Source: Streptomyces olivaceoviridis (GTDB taxonomy: Bacteria; Actinomycetota; Actinomycetes; Streptomycetales; Streptomycetaceae). From it: 64,000 nt of DNA. Positions 8,823-17,788 of this stretch are shown piece after piece. Every line of letters begins with the position of its first letter. Positions within the stretch are counted from its first letter, which is position 1. The stretch is taken from contig NZ_BMUI01000007.1 of the NCBI RefSeq assembly GCF_014650115.1, forward strand, positions 186,001-250,000. The letters run 5' to 3'. The position numbers and the translations under genes are program-made. The notes beneath the pieces are model-generated. The model did not search any database, was not told the origin of the DNA, and was given only the letters and a program-made list of their open reading frames with translations.

Positions 8823-9728
8823 CTAGCCCCGGCGGACCGCCGTGTGCACGGTGTGCGCCGACAGGACGAACAGGTCCGGCCGTACGTGCGCGCTCGCCGG
8901 GTCGGACGGGTCGAGCAGCCGGTCGAGGGTGGCGCGGTCGTCGGCGTCCAGCGCGTCGCCGATGCCCTCGCGCAGCCGCGACAGGTGCGCGACGACGTAG
9001 GCGCGGGCCCGGTCGGTGACGGGGGCCGGCAGGTCGAGCAGGAAGGTGCGGGTCCCGGCGTGCTTGAGGCCGGCGGCGGTCAGCAGGGCGGGCCAGTCCT
9101 CGGTCTCGGCGACGGAGCCCGGCAGGCCGGCGCGCATCCGGCCGAACCACTCCTCCTCCAGGGCGTCCAGCCGCGCCTGGAGTCCGGGGCGGCCGATCCC
9201 GATGTCCCGGGGCAGGAAGCGGGAGGACAGACCGCCTTCCTGGAGGGCCAGCGTGCCGCCGGGGGCGAGCCGCTCGGCGAACGCGGTGAGCGCCGCCCGC
9301 TGGTCACCGAGGTGGTGCAGACTGCGGCTGGCCCACAGCAGGTCGGCCGGGTACTCCACCTGGTCCAGCACGTCGGGCAGTTCGCCGGTGACGGTGTCGA
9401 AGCGGTCGGCGACGCCCCGGCGGACGGCCCGCGCGCGGGCGCGCTGAAGCAGGGGCGCGGCGGCGTCGACGGCGACGACCCGGGCCCCGGGGAACGCCTC
9501 TGCGAACAGGCAGGCGACCACTCCGGGCCCGCTGCCCGCGTCCACGATCAGCCCCGGCTCGGTCACCTCCCGCGCGAGCCACGCCATGGCCCGCTCGTAC
9601 ACCGGGGCGAACAGCTCCGCCTGCGTCTCCAGCAGGGGGCCCATCTCGCTCCAGTCGATGTCCGTGCCGTGGTGCCCGTGACCGTGGCCGTGCCGGTGCC
9701 CGGTGTCGTGGTGGTGGTCGTGCGCCAT
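8823..9728 (-). CDS. Class I SAM-dependent methyltransferase with His-rich N-terminus
   Basis: A 301-residue predicted methyltransferase. The SAM-binding motif I is VDAGSGPG near residue 63, with an acidic residue (VAVDAAAP) after the second strand and motif IV around ADLLWASRSLHHLG. The first 21 residues contain ten histidines in H/G/D-rich order (DHHHDTGHRHGHGHGHH), which could bind metal such as Ni or Zn. The substrate is unknown. It is followed (3') by the SDR gene on the same strand, with an 88-bp gap. The neighbouring dioxygenase gene is divergent. Confidence 0.82.
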   Translation of the reverse strand: MAHDHHHDTGHRHGHGHGHHGTDIDWSEMGPLLETQAELFAPVYERAMAWLAREVTEPGLIVDAGSGPGVVACLFAEAFPGARVVAVDAAAPLLQRARARAVRRGVADRFDTVTGELPDVLDQVEYPADLLWASRSLHHLGDQRAALTAFAERLAPGGTLALQEGGLSSRFLPRDIGIGRPGLQARLDALEEEWFGRMRAGLPGSVAETEDWPALLTAAGLKHAGTRTFLLDLPAPVTDRARAYVVAHLSRLREGIGDALDADDRATLDRLLDPSDPASAHVRPDLFVLSAHTVHTAVRRG

Positions 9729-9851
9729 GGTGGTCAGCCTCTCTTCCGGATGCGGTCAGGGTGCGACGGCACGCCCGACGGAGGCCAGCGGTGTTGCCGA
9801 TGCGGCAAAAACGGGATGCGTCCCGGCAAGGTCACCGGCGACCATGGGCCC

Positions 9852-10621
9852 GTGGACGACAATCTGGTGGAACGCTTCGTCGCGGACGGGTTCGTGAAGA
9901 TCGAGGGAGCGGTCCCGCCACGGGTCGCCGCGGACTGCGCGCGGCTGCTGTGGCGGGAGACGGGCTACGACCCGGAGGACCGCGCCACGTGGAAGGACCC
10001 GGTGGTGTGGGTGGGCGGCATGGCCCAGGGCCCGTTCGCGGCGGCGGCCAACTCCCCGGTGCTGCACGACGCGTTCGACGCGCTGGTGGGCGCCGGACGC
10101 TGGGAGCCGCGCTACTCGCTGGGCACCTTCCCGCTGCGCTCCCGCACCCCGAGGAACCGGACGACGCCGGGTGGCACATCGAAGGCGGCTACCTCCCCGA
10201 GGGCCAGGCGCACTACCACTCCAACCTGCGCTCCCGGGACCGCGCCCTGCTGATGCTGTTCCTGTTCAGCGAGGTCACCCAGGCCGACGCCCCGACCCGG
10301 ATCCGGGTCGGCTCGCATCTGGACGTGCCCGCGGTGCTCCGGCCGTACGGCGAGGCGGGAGCGTCCTTCCTGGAGCTGGGACCCCAGGTGGCGGCGGCCT
10401 CGGCCCACCGCCCCCTCGCCCATGCCACGGGCCGCCCCGGCGACGTCTACCTCTGTCACCCGTTCCTGGTGCACGCGGCCCAGCCGCACCACGGCACCCG
10501 GCCGCGCTTCCTGGCGCAGCCCCCGCTGCACCCGGCCGTGCCGTACGAGCTGGACCGGCCGGACGGGGCCTACTCACCGGTGGAGCGCGCGATCCGCCGG
10601 GGCCTGGCCGGCGCGGTCTGA
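9852..10621 (+). pseudogene. Phytanoyl-CoA dioxygenase family gene with a single-base frameshift
   Basis: An Fe(II)/2-oxoglutarate oxygenase of the PhyH family split over two frames. The N-terminal part starts at GTG 9852 (VDDNLVERFVADGFVKIEG) and runs in one frame to GTFPLR at about 10138; the rest (HPEEPDDAGWHIEGGYL to the C-terminus) continues in the next frame to 10621. Adding one T at 10140/10141 gives an uninterrupted protein of about 256 residues reading PLRFPHPEEPDD across the join. The metal-binding His of WHIEGG and a distal His in LCHPFLVHAAQPHH are both present in the second part. Either a real inactivating deletion or a sequencing error; everything else about the gene looks intact. 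Confidence 0.8.
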
Positions 10622-10657
10622 ACCGCTGCGGTCCGGCCCCGGCGGACGCTCACCCCG

Positions 10658-12448
10658 CTACGGCAGCGGCGGGTAGGCGTTCTGCATCAGCTGCTGGAAC
10701 TGGGCGGAGAACCAGTGCCCGGCCAGCGGCGAGTTCGGCAGCGCGCCCGTGGGGTTGTTGCCGTTGCGGGCGTTGCCGCCGTAGGTCGGGTCGCACATCC
10801 GGTCGAAACCCTTGCCCTCGTCGTTGGAGATGGCGGAGCTGGCTCCGTCCGACTCCCCCGGGGGCTTGACCCACACGTAGGCGTCGATCCCGGCCGCCGG
10901 GGCGGCGGTCGGCCGTTCCCCGAGGCCGGCGCCGCTCTGGTTGCACCAGTTGCCGGCGTGGATGCGCCGGTCGATACGGCTGCCGTTGACGTAGTCGTCG
11001 ACGGAGGTGAGCGGGCCGGACTTGGTGGGCCGGGCGGAGCCGCCCCAGCCGTTGCGGGAGGTGTCGATCAGCATGCCGAGGTTGCTGTTGAACCCGGATG
11101 CGACGAGCTTGTCGCGCAGTGCCTGGGCGAAGGACTGCTCGTCCACGTACTGGTTCCAGTCGACCCACTTCGACTGGCGCACGGTCTGCCCGTTGACGCT
11201 GTCGGTGACCTTGAAGTACGGCTCCTTGGTGGCGCTGTAGTTGGCGGTGTTGACGATGAAGCCCGTCACGTCGTTCACGCTGGCGCCGTTGGTGGTGGCG
11301 ACCTTGTAGAACTCCTGGGCGGTGGGCCCGAAGTTGGAGTCCCAGCCGAGCCACGCGTGGTGGCCGGCGTCGATGTAGTTGTAGACGTTCGGGATGGCGC
11401 CCAGCTTGTCGAGGGCGTAGCTGACGCCCTTCTCGTAGTTGCCGTTGGCCTTCATGGTCGCGCAGGCGTCGGTGCTGCCGTCGGTGCCGCCCGCGTTGGT
11501 GACCAGGTTGGGCAGCGAGTCCGGCTCGATGACGGTGGCGATGCGCAGGCCCGCGTACTTGGCGTCGGAGAGGATCGACGCGATCGGGTCGATGTACTGC
11601 GTCTTGTACTTGTCGATGTCGTTCGGGCCCAGTTCGCCGTTGGAGGCGAGGGCGGAGCAGTCGCGGCCGGGAAGGTCGTAGATGACCAGCTGGACGACGA
11701 GTTCGCCCGAGCCCTTCTGCTTCAGTGCCTCGTCCAGGTGGGCGCGCAGGCCCATCCCGCCGTTCACGCCGTTGATGGCGGCGATCCGGTCGAGCCACAC
11801 GGCGGTGGGCTGGTTGGCGACGCGGCTGCCGCCCGGTTCGGCGGCGGCGTGCGCCGACCACTCCGGGTTCACGTAGCCCTTGGCTCCGCTGTAGGGGTTG
11901 TCGACGCGGCTGCCGGTGCCTCCGCCACCGTCTCCGCCGCCCGTGCCCCCACCGGTGTCTCCGCCGGTTCCGCCGCCGGTGCCGCCACCGGTTCCGCCAC
12001 CGCTGCCGCCGCTGCCGCCGCCGTCGTCCACGTTGCAGGTGACGCCGTCGAGCGTGAAGGTGGCGGGGACGGAGTTGGTGCCGCTGAACGTGCCGTTGAA
12101 GCCGAAGCTGACCGTGCCGCCGGTCGCGAGCGCGCCGTTGTAGCTCTCGTTGGCCGCGGTGACCGCGGTGCCGCTCTGGGTGATCTTCGCGTTCCAGCCG
12201 CTCGTGACCTTCTGGGTGCCGCCGTACGACCACTTCAGCGACCAGGCCGACTTGGCGGCGCCGTTGTTGGTGAGGGTAACGGCTGCGGTGAAGCCGGTGT
12301 CCCACTGGCTCTGGATCTTGTAGTCGACGGCACAGGGTACGGCGGCGAGGGCGGCGTCCGAGCCGCCGGGCAGAGCCGCGAACGCCGTTCCGGAGGCTCC
12401 GGCGAGCAGCCCCAGGGCCACCAGCAGGGTTGTCTTGGTACGAGTCAT
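10658..12448 (-). CDS. Secreted GH6 cellobiohydrolase with N-terminal CBM2
   Basis: A 596-residue secreted cellulase. Signal peptide at about 1-36, CBM2 cellulose-binding module at about 38-140 (WDTGFTAAVTLTN to GVTCNV), a Gly/Thr-rich linker of about 45 residues, then GH6. Family signatures are VIYDLPGRDCSALAS and the catalytic-acid motif VIEPDSLPN; product-site motifs such as WVKPPGESDG are typical of exo-acting GH6 enzymes. It would release cellobiose from the non-reducing ends of cellulose. ATG 12448 with AAGGA 11 bases upstream. It lies 31 bp downstream of the GH5 gene on the same strand, so it is probably cotranscribed from the CebR-controlled promoter region. Confidence 0.92.
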   Translation of the reverse strand: MTRTKTTLLVALGLLAGASGTAFAALPGGSDAALAAVPCAVDYKIQSQWDTGFTAAVTLTNNGAAKSAWSLKWSYGGTQKVTSGWNAKITQSGTAVTAANESYNGALATGGTVSFGFNGTFSGTNSVPATFTLDGVTCNVDDGGGSGGSGGGTGGGTGGGTGGDTGGGTGGGDGGGGTGSRVDNPYSGAKGYVNPEWSAHAAAEPGGSRVANQPTAVWLDRIAAINGVNGGMGLRAHLDEALKQKGSGELVVQLVIYDLPGRDCSALASNGELGPNDIDKYKTQYIDPIASILSDAKYAGLRIATVIEPDSLPNLVTNAGGTDGSTDACATMKANGNYEKGVSYALDKLGAIPNVYNYIDAGHHAWLGWDSNFGPTAQEFYKVATTNGASVNDVTGFIVNTANYSATKEPYFKVTDSVNGQTVRQSKWVDWNQYVDEQSFAQALRDKLVASGFNSNLGMLIDTSRNGWGGSARPTKSGPLTSVDDYVNGSRIDRRIHAGNWCNQSGAGLGERPTAAPAAGIDAYVWVKPPGESDGASSAISNDEGKGFDRMCDPTYGGNARNGNNPTGALPNSPLAGHWFSAQFQQLMQNAYPPLP

Positions 12449-12479
12449 GAGTGCGGGTTCCTTCGGGGTTCCGTGGGAT

Positions 12480-13955
12480 CTACGGGTTGAGGGCGCGCAG
12501 ATGGTCACGCAGCCCGGCGCCGTACGCGGTGGGAGTGCCGTCGTAGGCGGAGACGAGGGACGGCCCGGAGGAGCAGTCCCAGGTGTTCCAGGTCCAGCCG
12601 AGGTAGGACAGGTCGTGGTCGTCGAACCACTTCATGACCCGGTCGGTGAACCCGTGCGAGCAGGTGTTCTCGCCGATCTCCCCGGCCACCAGGGGCACGT
12701 GGGCGGCGACCGGGGCGAGGGTGGAGTTCCAGCAGCTCTCGCTCGCGCAGGAGTTGAAGTTGTAGACGTGGTACGCGGCGGCGAGATCGCCGGCCGGGTC
12801 GGTGGGCTGGTACGCGGTCCACTGGCCGAGGTCGTTGGAGTACGCCAGGCCGCCGGCCATGATGACGTTCTTGGCGCCGGTGGCCCGGACGCTGTCCACG
12901 AGGTCCTGCATGCCGGCGACCTCGTAGGCGATGCCGGGGCAGGTGCCCCCGTCCCGCCAGCACTTCCAGGCGTCCGTGGCGCTGGAGGCCGCCCGGTCCG
13001 GATACGGCTCGTTGAACAGGTCGAACACGGCCGCCTTGTCGTCCTTGAAGGTGCTCGCCACCGACGACCAGAACGACGGGGAGTACCGCATGTCGGGCAT
13101 CGGCTTCTGGCAGGTGGCGTGCACGTCGGAGCAGCCGGCCGAGTTCCCGGTGTACTGGCCGTAGGACCAGTGCAGTTCGAGGACCGGGGTCATGCCGTGC
13201 GCCTCGACGCGGGCCGCCAGTTCCTTGACGGCGGCGATGTAGTTGGCGCCGCCGTACTCGGGCTTGACGTTGGACAGGCCGAGCCAGCACTCCTCGTTGA
13301 GCGGGATGCGGACCGCGTTGGCCTTCCAGTCGGCGATCGCCTTGATCGCCGCGTCGTCCACCGGCCCGTCCCAGATGCCGTAGCCCTGTACGCACATGAA
13401 CTCGCCGCCGGACCGGTTGACGCCGAGCAGGCGGCGGGTGGTGCCGTCGGCGTCCACGAGCTTGTTGCCCGAGACCCGCAGCGCGGGCGGGGTACCGCCG
13501 GACGGCGGCGGGGTCGTCGGCGGCGGGGTCGTCGGCTCCGAGTCGACGTTGCAGGTCGTGCCGTTGAGCTTGAACACGGCCGGCGCGGGGTTGCTCCCCG
13601 ACCAGGAGGCGAGGAAGCCGGCGCTGACGCTCGCACCGGTGCCGAGCGCGCCGTTCCAGTCCTCGCCGGCCGCTGTCACGGTGGCGCCGGACTGGGACCA
13701 CGTGGCGTTCCAGCCCTGGCTGACCTTCTGTCCGCCGGCGAAGTCGAAGGTGAGCTTCCAACCGCTGAGCGCGGCCTGGTTGTTGGTGACCTTCACCGAG
13801 CCCTGGAAGCCGCTGTCCCACTGGCCGGTGACGGTGTACTCCACCGTGCAGGCGGGCGTGGCTCCCTGGGCCGCCGCCACCGGCACGACCACGCTCCCGA
13901 CGAGCGCGACCGCACCGGTGGTGGCTAAAAGTACTGAACGCGGGGGGTGTCGCAT
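12480..13955 (-). CDS. Secreted GH5 endoglucanase with N-terminal CBM2, containing a TTA codon
   Basis: A 491-residue secreted cellulase. Signal peptide about 1-32, CBM2 about 34-136, a Pro/Thr linker (TTPPPTTPPP), then a GH5 catalytic domain. The acid/base Glu is in FDLFNEPYP and the nucleophile Glu in LVAGEIGEN. It would cut internal beta-1,4 bonds of cellulose. ATG 13955 is preceded by AAGGAG at 7 bases. Codon 10 (13926-13928) is TTA, in the signal peptide; in Streptomyces this rare leucine codon needs the bldA tRNA, so expression may be tied to development. First gene of a leftward GH5-GH6 unit. Confidence 0.92.
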   Translation of the reverse strand: MRHPPRSVLLATTGAVALVGSVVVPVAAAQGATPACTVEYTVTGQWDSGFQGSVKVTNNQAALSGWKLTFDFAGGQKVSQGWNATWSQSGATVTAAGEDWNGALGTGASVSAGFLASWSGSNPAPAVFKLNGTTCNVDSEPTTPPPTTPPPSGGTPPALRVSGNKLVDADGTTRRLLGVNRSGGEFMCVQGYGIWDGPVDDAAIKAIADWKANAVRIPLNEECWLGLSNVKPEYGGANYIAAVKELAARVEAHGMTPVLELHWSYGQYTGNSAGCSDVHATCQKPMPDMRYSPSFWSSVASTFKDDKAAVFDLFNEPYPDRAASSATDAWKCWRDGGTCPGIAYEVAGMQDLVDSVRATGAKNVIMAGGLAYSNDLGQWTAYQPTDPAGDLAAAYHVYNFNSCASESCWNSTLAPVAAHVPLVAGEIGENTCSHGFTDRVMKWFDDHDLSYLGWTWNTWDCSSGPSLVSAYDGTPTAYGAGLRDHLRALNP

Positions 13956-14003
13956 GAGCGACTCCTTGCAGCTTGGCGCGCCGTGACGGACGCGTCGACT
14001 GAA

Positions 14004-14017
14004 CGGAACCGCTCCCA
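14004..14017. promoter_or_regulatory. Degenerate CebR-type box upstream of the GH5-GH6 unit
   Basis: CGGAACCGCTCCCA matches the CebR palindrome TGGGAGCGCTCCCA at 11 of 14 positions and lies 49 bp upstream of the GH5 ATG. Its right half is perfect and its left half is degenerate, so binding may be weaker than at the GH48 side. Confidence 0.55.
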
Positions 14018-14119
14018 CTGGTGCGAGTGAAGGTAGCGCCAAGTGGCCGGTCTGCCCAGAGGAGTCGCCTGACTTTTCCTCAGCCGGATCCGTCGAATCT
14101 TTTCGACTCTTCAAGCACC

Positions 14120-14148
14120 TTGACCGCTCCGGGCCTCGTCCCCACTAT
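14120..14148 (+). promoter_or_regulatory. Candidate vegetative promoter of the GH48 gene
   Basis: TTGACC at 14120-14125, 17-bp spacer, CACTAT at 14143-14148. The predicted start site near 14155 falls inside the perfect CebR-type box, a layout that fits repression by blocking initiation. The -10 is weak. Confidence 0.5.
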
Positions 14149-14161
14149 GGGAGCGCTCCCA
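14148..14161. promoter_or_regulatory. Perfect CebR box (TGGGAGCGCTCCCA)
   Basis: A perfect 14-bp palindrome identical to the known operator of CebR, the LacI-family cellobiose/cellotriose-responsive repressor of streptomycete cellulose use. It lies 55 bp before the GH48 ATG and overlaps the candidate start site. No cebR gene is in this window, so CebR would act in trans. Confidence 0.9.
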
Positions 14162-14216
14162 CTGGTTCAAGCCTTGACTTCTCCCGAGCCGCACGCCCGC
14201 AAGGAGGAACCAGCAC

Positions 14217-17129
14217 ATGGATCCCGGACGTAAGCGCAGAGCCGTGCGCCGGCTGTGGACCGCGGTGGCCGCCGCGTTCGCCCTGCCCCTGACGATGCTC
14301 GCCACCGGCACCCCGGCCGCGCACGCGGCGTCCGTGCAGTGCAGCGTCGACTACAAGACCAACGACTGGGGTTCCGGCTTCACCGCCGACCTCACGATCA
14401 CCAACCGCGGTACCGACGCCATCGACGGCTGGACACTGACGTACGCCTACACGGGCAACCAGAAGCTGACCAACGGCTGGAACGGCACCTGGTCCCAGTC
14501 GGGCCAGACGGTCACCGTGAAGAACGCCTCGTACAACGGCACGATCGCGACGGGCGCCGCCGTCTCCACCGGCGCCCAGTTCACCTACAGCGGCGCCAAC
14601 ACCGCCCCCACGTCCTTCGCCGTCAACGGCACCGCCTGCACCGGCGCGCACCAGCCGCCGGTGACCGTGCTGACCAGCCCGAGCGCGGGCGCCGTCTACT
14701 CGCAGGGCGAGGCGGTGCCGCTGGCGGCGACCGCGGCGGCGGCCGACAACGCGACCATCGGCAAGGTGGAGTTCTACGACGACACCACGCTGCTGGGCAC
14801 GGACACGAGCGCGCCGTACTCGCTCTCGGTCCCCAGTTTGACCGTGGGCAGTCACTCCCTGGTGGCGAAGGCGTACGACAGCCTGGGCGCGTCCGCCGCC
14901 TCCACCCCGGTCGGCATCACGGTCGCCTCCGGCCCCGCCGTGGTCGCCTCCCCGTCCCAACTCGGCGTCCAGCAGGGCAAGTCGGGCACGTTCTCGGTGA
15001 AGCTGTCGACACAGCCGAGCGCGGACGTGACGGTGAGCACGAGCCGCACGGGCGGCAACACCGGGCTGTCCGTGACCGGCGGTTCCTCGCTGACCTTCAC
15101 CCCGTCGAACTGGAACACCGCGCAGACGGTGACCGTCACGGCGGACTCCTCCGGCACCGGCAGCGCGACCTTCACCGCGTCGGCCACGGGCCACACCAAG
15201 GCGACGGTCACGGTCACGGAGCTGCCCGCGTCGAAGGCGTACGACGCCCGCTTCCTGGACCTGTACGGGAAGATCACCAACCCGGCGAACGGCTACTTCT
15301 CCCCCGAGGGCATCCCGTACCACTCGGTGGAGACGCTGATCGTCGAGGCCCCGGACCAGGGCCACGAGACCACCTCGGAGGCGTACAGCTATCTGCTCTG
15401 GCTCCAGGCGATGTACGGCAAGGTGACCGGCGACTGGTCCAAGTTCAACGGCGCGTGGGACATCATGGAGAAGTACATGATTCCCACCCACGCCGACCAG
15501 CCGACGAACTCCTCCTACAACGCCTCCAAGCCGGCCACGTACGCGCCCGAGCTGGACACCCCGAACGAGTACCCGGCGAAGCTGGACGCGTCGGTGCCGG
15601 TCGGCCCGGACCCGATCGCGGGTGAGCTGAAGTCGGCCTACGGCACGGACGACGTCTACGGCATGCACTGGATCCAGGACGTGGACAACGTCTACGGCTA
15701 CGGCAACGAGCCCGGCAAGTGCGAGGCCGGTCCGACCGCCACCGGACCGTCGTACATCAACACCTTCCAGCGCGGCTCGCAGGAGTCCGTCTGGGAGACG
15801 GTCCCGCAGCCGACCTGCGACGCCTTCAAGTACGGGGGCAAGAACGGCTACCTGGACCTGTTCACCGGCGACTCCTCCTACGCCAAGCAGTGGAAGTACA
15901 CGGACGCCCCGGACGCGGACTCCCGTGCCGTGCAGGCCGCGTACTGGGCGGATGTGTGGGCGAAGGCGCAGGGCAAGGGTTCCGACGTGTCCGCGACCGT
16001 CGCCAAGGCCGCCAAGATGGGCGACTACCTGCGGTACGCGATGTACGACAAGTACTTCAAGAAGATCGGCAACTGCACGAGCCCGTCCTGCCCGGCCGGC
16101 ACCGGCAAGGACGCCTCGCACTACCTGCTGTCCTGGTACTACGCCTGGGGCGGCGCCACCGACACCTCCGCCGGCTGGGCCTGGCGCATCGGCTCCAGCC
16201 ATGTCCACGGCGGCTACCAGAACCCCCTCGCCGCCTACGCGCTCAGCTCGGTCGCCGACCTGAAGCCCAAGTCGGCGACAGGCGCGACGGACTGGGGCAA
16301 GTCGCTCCAACGGCAGCTGGAGTTCTACCAGTGGCTCCAGTCGTCCGAGGGCGCCATCGCGGGCGGCGCGACCAACAGCTGGCAGGGCCGGTACGCCGCC
16401 CCGCCGGCCGGCGCGTCCACCTTCTACGGCATGTACTACGACTGGCAGCCCGTCTACCACGACCCGCCCTCCAACCAGTGGTTCGGGTTCCAGGCGTGGT
16501 CGATGGAGCGGGTCGCCGAGTACTACCAGCAGACCGGGAACGCCTCGGCGAAGGCGATCCTCGACAAGTGGGTCAAGTGGGCGCTGTCCAAGACCACGAT
16601 CAACCCGGACGGCACCTACCGCATCCCCTCCACCCTCCAGTGGTCGGGCCAGCCCGACACCTGGAACGCGTCGAGCCCCGGTTCCAACAGCGGACTGCAC
16701 GTCACCGTCGCCGACTACACCGACGACGTCGGCGTGGCCGCCGCCTACGCCAAGACCCTGACGTACTACGCCGCCAAGTCCGGTGACAGCGCCGCCAAGT
16801 CCACGGCGAAGGCGCTGCTGGACGGCATGTGGAACAACTACCAGGACAGCCTCGGCATCGCCGTCCCCGAGACCCGCACCGACTACAGCCGGTTCGGCGA
16901 CAGCGTGTACGTGCCGAGCGGCTGGACCGGCACCATGCCGAACGGCGACGCGATCAGCTCCTCGTCCACGTTCGCCTCGCTGCGGTCCTTCTACAAGAGC
17001 GACCCGAACTGGTCGAAGATCGAGACCTACCTCAAGGGCGGCGCCGCGCCCGTCTTCACGTACCACCGCTTCTGGGCCCAGGCGGACATCGCCCTGGCCA
17101 TGGGCTCGTACGCGGAGCTCCTGGAGTAG
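14217..17129 (+). CDS. Secreted GH48 cellobiohydrolase with CBM2 and two Ig-like modules
   Basis: A 970-residue secreted processive cellulase acting from reducing ends. Signal peptide about 1-38 (ends AAHA); CBM2 about 40-141; a bacterial Ig-like domain about 146-240 ([19 protein letters not shown]); a second beta-sandwich module about 241-335 with a Thr/Val-rich pattern; then GH48 about 340-970. The probable catalytic Glu is in [11 protein letters not shown], and [10 protein letters not shown] is a family landmark. An AAGGAGGA site lies 8 bases before ATG 14217. The gene is divergent from GH5-GH6 and ends at a 12-bp stem-loop. Two different spacer modules before GH48 differ from the CBM2-FnIII-GH48 layout I know from other actinomycetes. 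Confidence 0.95.
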   Translation: MDPGRKRRAVRRLWTAVAAAFALPLTMLATGTPAAHAASVQCSVDYKTNDWGSGFTADLTITNRGTDAIDGWTLTYAYTGNQKLTNGWNGTWSQSGQTVTVKNASYNGTIATGAAVSTGAQFTYSGANTAPTSFAVNGTACTGAHQPPVTVLTSPSAGAVYSQGEAVPLAATAAAADNATIGKVEFYDDTTLLGTDTSAPYSLSVPSLTVGSHSLVAKAYDSLGASAASTPVGITVASGPAVVASPSQLGVQQGKSGTFSVKLSTQPSADVTVSTSRTGGNTGLSVTGGSSLTFTPSNWNTAQTVTVTADSSGTGSATFTASATGHTKATVTVTELPASKAYDARFLDLYGKITNPANGYFSPEGIPYHSVETLIVEAPDQGHETTSEAYSYLLWLQAMYGKVTGDWSKFNGAWDIMEKYMIPTHADQPTNSSYNASKPATYAPELDTPNEYPAKLDASVPVGPDPIAGELKSAYGTDDVYGMHWIQDVDNVYGYGNEPGKCEAGPTATGPSYINTFQRGSQESVWETVPQPTCDAFKYGGKNGYLDLFTGDSSYAKQWKYTDAPDADSRAVQAAYWADVWAKAQGKGSDVSATVAKAAKMGDYLRYAMYDKYFKKIGNCTSPSCPAGTGKDASHYLLSWYYAWGGATDTSAGWAWRIGSSHVHGGYQNPLAAYALSSVADLKPKSATGATDWGKSLQRQLEFYQWLQSSEGAIAGGATNSWQGRYAAPPAGASTFYGMYYDWQPVYHDPPSNQWFGFQAWSMERVAEYYQQTGNASAKAILDKWVKWALSKTTINPDGTYRIPSTLQWSGQPDTWNASSPGSNSGLHVTVADYTDDVGVAAAYAKTLTYYAAKSGDSAAKSTAKALLDGMWNNYQDSLGIAVPETRTDYSRFGDSVYVPSGWTGTMPNGDAISSSSTFASLRSFYKSDPNWSKIETYLKGGAAPVFTYHRFWAQADIALAMGSYAELLE

Positions 17130-17144
17130 ACCGGCACCTCTTCC

Positions 17145-17177
17145 GGGGCGGCCCCCACCCGCACCGGGGGCCGCCCC
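17145..17177 (+). terminator. Stem-loop terminator after GH48
   Basis: A perfect 12-bp stem (GGGGCGGCCCCC with its complement) with a 9-nt loop begins 16 bp after the GH48 stop. Confidence 0.75.
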
Positions 17178-17185
17178 CCTGTCAT

Positions 17186-17575
17186 GAGAAGAACCTGGTC
17201 CACGCCCGCACCGACATCGGCGGCGCCTACCGCCGGCAGGAGCCGACGAAGACGTGGACGCCGCTGCCGGGCTCCGTCGGCTGGAACGAATGAGGCCACA
17301 CCGGCGTGGTCAGCCTGGCCTCCGACCCGGTCGACCCGGACAAGGTGTACGCGGCCGTCGGGACGTACACCAACAGCTGGGACCCGACGAACGGCGCGGT
17401 GCTGCGCTCCGCCGACCGGGGCGCGAGCCGGCGGAAGGCCGACCTGCCGGTCAAGCTGGGCGGCAACATGCCCGGCCGGGGCATGGGCGAACGGCTGGCG
17501 ATCGACCCGAACCGGAACAAGAACACGCAGCCGGCGGCGTTCACCCTGGGCGGCAAGCCCTGCGCGGCCGGCTGA
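17186..17575 (+). pseudogene. Remnant of a GH74 xyloglucanase with CBM2 tail
   Basis: The translation NLVHARTDIGGAYR ... VGWNE, stop, GHTGVVSLASDPVDP, then GTYTNSWDPTNGAVLRS and MPGRGMGERLAIDPN follows the N-terminal beta-propeller of GH74 enzymes closely. A TGA at 17291-17293 stands where the family has Trp (WGHTGVV), so it is probably a TGG-to-TGA change. After NRNKN the frame jumps straight to QPAAFTLGGKPC and a stop, which looks like the last residues of a CBM2. The bulk of the enzyme (probably more than 600 residues) is missing by internal deletion. No start codon or signal peptide remains; the remnant begins right behind the GH48 terminator. The piece from GTG 17306 is open but unlikely to be functional. 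Confidence 0.85.
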
Positions 17576-17743
17576 CCTCGCGGCACTGGTGCGGCGGCGG
17601 TTCCCGTGGTGTCCTGGTGGTGACGGGAAGGACGCGTTGCAGACGCGGGGAAGCGGCCGGCAGCCGCGCACCGCGCAATCCTGATCCGCGAGAAGCGGGT
17701 GACGCCCTTCCCGTCCTGTCGTACCGGGGCGGCCTCGCTCCTC

Positions 17744-17757
17744 GGGCCGAAGGTCCC
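17744..17757. promoter_or_regulatory. DevR/OsdR-like box upstream of the regulator remnant
   Basis: GGGCCGAAGGTCCC fits GGGNCNNNNGNCCC, the 14-nt core shared by mycobacterial DevR (DosR) sites and, from memory, the streptomycete OsdR sites. It lies 31 bp before the cyclic-nucleotide-binding remnant and may be its old promoter element. The rest of 17576-17788 shows nothing I recognise. Confidence 0.5.
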
Positions 17758-17788
17758 GCGTCCGGATCCGTGCGGCCCTGGTCCCCCG

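Noticed and set aside
14145..17066. A 973-codon open frame antisense to GH48
   Set aside because: Fully inside the GH48 gene on the other strand, with Arg/Gly/Val-rich non-protein composition and no domain landmarks.
10658..17129. A cellulosome-type locus
   Set aside because: The three cellulases carry CBM2 modules but no dockerin or cohesin sequences.
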